Positions 51,093-52,312 of a DNA stretch of 52,312 nucleotides are shown here, one piece after another (position 1 is the stretch's first letter; every line of letters begins with the position of its first letter). This stretch comes from an uncultured Alphaproteobacteria bacterium (lineage in GTDB: Bacteria > Pseudomonadota > Alphaproteobacteria > RF32 > CAG-239): contig CAJTMA010000015.1 in the NCBI GenBank assembly GCA_910577205.1, positions 1-52,312 on the forward strand. The letters are read 5' to 3'. The notes beneath the pieces were generated by a model. It searched no databases. It saw only the letters and a program-made list of their open reading frames with translations, and was not told where the DNA came from. A program made the translations under genes and the position numbers.

Positions 51093-51731
51093 ATGGGTAC
51101 AACTTTGAAATATCTTTTTTATATCGCATTAATTATCATCGTTTATTTGGTCGGTAAAGGCATTTTTGAGGGTCGTATTGATGAGAAGACCACTGTTGGC
51201 CAAGTTGTCGATGATGTTAAGTCCGGGGCGGCAAATATGGCTTCCGATGCAGCGGATACAGCTAAGGAAGTTGTGAATGAAGCCGGCCGTCGTAACACAG
51301 TTCGCCCTGCTCCGGTTAATGATGCCGAACAAGGGGCGTTTAATTCAACAGAGGGAGAATATAAAATGACAGAGAATTCTTATAATAATGGTGAACCGAC
51401 TACCTGGGAAAAAACTAAAGAAGTAAGCAGCGATGCTTGGGAAGCTACTAAAGATGCTTCGGGCAAAGCTTGGGATAAAACTAAGGAAGTAAGCGGTAAC
51501 GCTTGGGATAAAACTAAAGAAGTTAGTGAAAAAGCTTGGGACAAAACCAAGGAAGTTAGCGGAAATGCTTGGGATAAGACTAAGGAAGGCGCTAAAAATC
51601 TGAAAGACAAAGTATCTGACAGTGCAGATGACGCTGCTGATGCTGCGGATGATGCAGCCGATGAAATTGATGATGCCGCATATCGTGCACAACAGAGAAA
51701 TTCTGCGACAGAAAATCGTGCTGATTACTAA
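51093..51731 (+). CDS. LEA-like repeat protein with membrane anchor
   Basis: ATG 51093 follows AGGAGATTATCC. Residues 6-23 form a membrane anchor. The middle is acidic and flexible. From about residue 105 an 11-residue unit of the form AWDKTKEVSGN repeats at least five times (AWEATKDASGK, AWDKTKEVSGN, AWDKTKEVSEK, AWDKTKEVSGN, AWDKTKEGAKN), like group 3 LEA and apolipoprotein-type amphipathic helices. The tail is Asp/Ala-rich. Such proteins may bind membranes or protect against desiccation or stress. An internal ATG at 51366 has GAGGGAGAAT upstream and would yield the soluble repeat part alone. A terminator follows at 51751. Confidence 0.85.
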   Translation: MGTTLKYLFYIALIIIVYLVGKGIFEGRIDEKTTVGQVVDDVKSGAANMASDAADTAKEVVNEAGRRNTVRPAPVNDAEQGAFNSTEGEYKMTENSYNNGEPTTWEKTKEVSSDAWEATKDASGKAWDKTKEVSGNAWDKTKEVSEKAWDKTKEVSGNAWDKTKEGAKNLKDKVSDSADDAADAADDAADEIDDAAYRAQQRNSATENRADY

Positions 51732-51750
51732 TCATAACGTTTAGTAATGA

Positions 51751-51775
51751 AGCCCCTCAAATGAGGGGCTTTTTT
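51751..51775 (+). terminator. Rho-independent terminator
   Basis: AGCCCCTC pairs with GAGGGGCT around a four-base loop, followed by TTTTT, 20 bases after the LEA-like gene stop. Confidence 0.92.
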
Positions 51776-51863
51776 GCGTATAAGGCGATAGATTATTGCT
51801 GTAGTAAAGAGGCAGATATAGACTTTTTGAGGTGTATAAAGTATATTTTTTCAGGGGAATTTT

Positions 51864-52312
51864 TTAATAACCTTTACAAGGGTAAAAATACAGATATTCT
51901 TTATCTGCATATCCTGTCAGACTAAACGTATTCCCTTTGCTCAGTAAGAATATTGCAGAGTTGTAGTCAGCCCATTTTCCTCCCAGACCTCTTTGTTTTC
52001 CTACAATTGTTCCATTAATTTTCCAAATGGATTCTGAGTTATTGATGTTTGTATTTTCACTTTGAAACGATACCCAGCCGCAAGAGTAACTAGCTAAAGT
52101 TCCTGAGCCGACAGTATAAGTTGTTCCGTTTGTACTTAAACTTTTATAACTGTTGTAATTAGGAACTAAGAGATTAACCGCATCCACCTTCTTCACGCAG
52201 TTGAAGTAAGATGAGTTGAAGGGACATTTGAGCGGTTCGTTGAGGCAGTCAGTCGTCGCGCCGGTGTATTTGTATCCGAGGCTGTCACAAGAGGGCTGCG
52301 CGCCGCAGGTGA
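51864..52312 (-). CDS. Cysteine-rich exported protein, 5' end missing
   Basis: The frame continues off the right end, so only the C-terminal 149 residues or so are seen. Reading upstream of the GTG at 52196, the frame stays open with a Cys-rich pattern, including CDSLGYKYTGATTDCLNE and then LKCPFNSSYFNCV. I therefore treat the GTG as internal. The C-terminal part is rich in Tyr, Asn, Ser and Gly and looks like a beta-sandwich (YSCGWVSFQSENTN, IFLLSKGNTFSLTGYADKEY). The Leu-Lys-Cys-Pro-Phe motif recalls Leu-Arg-Cys-Pro-Phe at the left end of the window. It is probably a secreted or surface protein, possibly pilin-like, with no established function. Confidence 0.65.
   Translation of the reverse strand, partial: TCGAQPSCDSLGYKYTGATTDCLNEPLKCPFNSSYFNCVKKVDAVNLLVPNYNSYKSLSTNGTTYTVGSGTLASYSCGWVSFQSENTNINNSESIWKINGTIVGKQRGLGGKWADYNSAIFLLSKGNTFSLTGYADKEYLYFYPCKGY

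Overview
This 52.3 kb window looks like the chromosome of an uncultured alphaproteobacterium with moderate to low GC. The evidence is an elongator tRNA-Met of alphaproteobacterial type, a DUF3750 protein, an alphaproteobacterial-style family 4-like uracil-DNA glycosylase, SIMPL and YgiW/BOF envelope proteins, and many Gram-negative exported proteins. Cysteine-rich surface-type proteins at both ends and a large set of polysaccharide and O-acylation genes suggest a host-associated (perhaps gut) lineage. That placement is inference. I see no phage, plasmid or insertion-sequence genes.

Layout. 1-4.1 kb: the 3' part of a cysteine-rich DUF1566-like protein, an unrecognised 499-residue protein and a TPR lipoprotein. 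4.2-8.4 kb: uracil-DNA glycosylase, two tandem related periplasmic proteins and a soluble lytic transglycosylase. 8.4-12.5 kb: small membrane proteins, an unrecognised protein and a FAD-dependent oxidoreductase, with palindromic elements. 12.5-16.2 kb: ugd, galE, a SIMPL protein and a SemiSWEET. 16.2-19.3 kb: nagA-nagB and a proline iminopeptidase. 19.3-23.9 kb: an AlgX-like/MBOAT pair, msrA-msrB and an HD hydrolase. 24.0-32.1 kb: one tight operon making dTDP-L-rhamnose (rfbA, rfbC, rfbD, rfbB) interleaved with a second MBOAT, two AlgX/DHHW-like proteins and a glycosyltransferase. 32.1-39.4 kb: TerC, a ferredoxin-FrhB/polysaccharide pyruvyltransferase-like fusion, DUF3750, MarC, an ArsC/Spx-like protein and a sucrose-synthase-like glycosyltransferase. 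39.5-45.3 kb: a putative outer-membrane protein, a hexapeptide acyltransferase, tRNA-Met, a three-gene unit with a double ArsR regulator, an APC permease and two BOF proteins. 45.4-52.3 kb: UvrD/PcrA helicase, MoxR-DUF58, a TPR protein, an LEA-like repeat protein, and another cysteine-rich protein running off the end.

Much of the window builds and decorates cell-surface polysaccharide. UDP-glucuronate, UDP-galactose and dTDP-rhamnose precursors, several glycosyltransferases, two O-acyl transfer modules and a possible pyruvylation enzyme are all present.

The most unusual signal is a family of nested palindromes between 8.4 and 22.2 kb. Seven copies share a small core (GTAC, about six bases, GTAC) whose closing base pair covaries (C-G or T-A). 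The core sits between arms that pair with each other. In most copies at gene ends, the outermost 6-11 bases differ from locus to locus but still pair within the locus, often ending in a T-run. This is what would be expected if a mobile palindrome had inserted into the loops of existing terminators. At two loci the elements are also tandemly duplicated with periods of 182 and 184 bp, and one copy has lost its core.
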